A stretch of 64,000 nt of DNA from Paludibacter propionicigenes WB4 (GTDB taxonomy: Bacteria > Bacteroidota > Bacteroidia > Bacteroidales > Paludibacteraceae), in assembly GCF_000183135.1 (NCBI RefSeq), contig NC_014734.1:1736001-1800000 (forward strand). Reading direction: 5' to 3'. Made by a program: the position numbers and the translations under genes. Shown one piece after another: positions 63,344-64,000 of this stretch. Each line of letters begins with the position of its first letter. Position 1 is the first letter of the stretch. Under the pieces are notes generated by a model. It was given only the letters and a program-made list of their open reading frames with translations. It was not told the DNA's origin and did not search any database.

Positions 63344-64000
63344 TTATCCCTCTCTAAAAAAATCAAAACACTCAAATATTTCGTCCTTTGTGGCTGTCTG
63401 ATTGATTCGAATTTCACCAATATCAGCCAGCAGTGTAAAATTAATCTCTTTCGAATCGTTCTTTTTGTCGTGCGTCATCAGTTCAAAAAGCGATTCGTAG
63501 TCATTGCAACTGAATTCAAAAGTTCCATAATACTCTTTCATCAAATACTTCAGTCGAAGCAAATCCTCTTTGGGAAAATTCAGCTTGATAAAAGATAAAT
63601 AGAGTTCGCAAAGCAAGCCCCACATGATGGCATACCCGTGTAAAGCGGGTCTTTGCACCTTATACGACCAACTCTCAAAAGCATGACCAAATGTATGACC
63701 CAGATTTAATGCTTTTCGGATATTAGCCTCGTAAGGATCTTGCTCTACCACACGTTCTTTTATCCGTATGCTTCTATCCAGCAAGACCTTTAATTCGCTG
63801 AAATCAATTTTATCTAAATCATATTTCAATACATTATCCCATTCGGCACGTGTATCTATCAAAGCATGCTTCACCATTTCGGCATAGCCCGAACGCAGAT
63901 TAGCATCGTCCAATGTCCTGAAAAAATCAATATTAATCAAAACAGTTTCGGCCGGAGCAAACACGCCAATTTCATTTTTCAATCCCTGAAAATTAATTCC
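63344..64000 (-). CDS. aroB: 3-dehydroquinate synthase, 5' end outside window
   Basis: The C-terminal ~219 residues of a shikimate-pathway enzyme that converts DAHP to 3-dehydroquinate. Visible: GINFQGLKNEIGVFAP at the window edge, RSGYAEMVKHALI with a metal-binding Glu and substrate Lys, ALNLGHTFGHAFES with the metal His, and LHGYAIMWGL with another His. An ATG-like start is not reached; the frame continues past position 64000. The stop is at 63344-63346. The full protein is normally about 350 residues. Confidence 0.95.
   Translation of the reverse strand, partial: GINFQGLKNEIGVFAPAETVLINIDFFRTLDDANLRSGYAEMVKHALIDTRAEWDNVLKYDLDKIDFSELKVLLDRSIRIKERVVEQDPYEANIRKALNLGHTFGHAFESWSYKVQRPALHGYAIMWGLLCELYLSFIKLNFPKEDLLRLKYLMKEYYGTFEFSCNDYESLFELMTHDKKNDSKEINFTLLADIGEIRINQTATKDEIFECFDFFREG

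Overview
The window reads as chromosome of a Bacteroidota bacterium, most probably order Bacteroidales (a Paludibacter-like lineage is my best guess; no 16S gene is present to confirm it). The evidence is the FeoA-FeoB fusion, DUF4403, DUF2147, DUF3822-rsmD, a GldE-type CorC protein, a PASTA-tailed FtsI and an FtsL-like protein in the division cluster. Promoters match the Bacteroidota -7 element TAnnTTTG, often without a Shine-Dalgarno site. The DNA is AT-rich overall, and most genes lie on the minus strand.

Layout. 1-5.8 kb: end of a NudC-like gene, then an iron and redox block (FeoB-associated Cys-rich protein, FeoAB, an outer-membrane porin, a LuxR-type regulator coupled to a hemerythrin-domain protein). 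5.9-18.2 kb: DUF4403 lipoprotein, Lon, a flavin-binding oxidase-like protein, DUF2147, a candidate small RNA, a TetR regulator, a membrane protein with a degenerate Nudix domain, riboflavin synthase, a Rel-type (p)ppGpp synthetase whose hydrolase domain has lost its metal site, DUF3822 and rsmD. 18.2-23.0 kb: glycogen branching enzyme, YhcH and DUF2461 proteins, pheS. 23.0-27.2 kb: an accessory stretch with three copies of a ~186-bp MITE-like repeat, a 42-residue small gene, a frameshifted TPR-DUF2971 gene, a 21-bp tandem repeat array beside a 156-residue protein of unknown function, and a possible folded RNA. 27.3-30.8 kb: a heparan-glucosaminide acetyltransferase-like membrane protein facing an alpha-N-acetylglucosaminidase. 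31-40 kb: pdxA, a golvesin-domain amidase, rlmN, a PpiD-like chaperone and gldE. 40.2-40.4 kb: twin tRNA-Lys genes.

40.5-56.8 kb is a complete Bacteroidota dcw cluster read leftwards: mraZ, rsmH, ftsL, ftsI, murE, mraY, murD, ftsW, murG, murC, ftsQ, ftsA, ftsZ, then a yqeY-family gene. These genes make the cytoplasmic peptidoglycan precursors, the lipid intermediates and the septal machinery. MraZ-box-like repeats lie upstream of mraZ. 57-64 kb: a lipid acyltransferase and a GNAT protein on the plus strand, then rimM, ilvE, wbqC-like, lepB, dapB, a CoA-binding protein and the 3' part of aroB on the minus strand.

Start codons were moved to internal ATG (or GTG) codons where the longest open frame began with TTG or ran through a promoter. 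The most unusual items are the 21-bp array with its neighbour gene, the candidate small RNA near 11.4 kb, the repeat-derived N-terminus of MurC, the frameshifted TPR-DUF2971 gene and the hydrolase-dead Rel.
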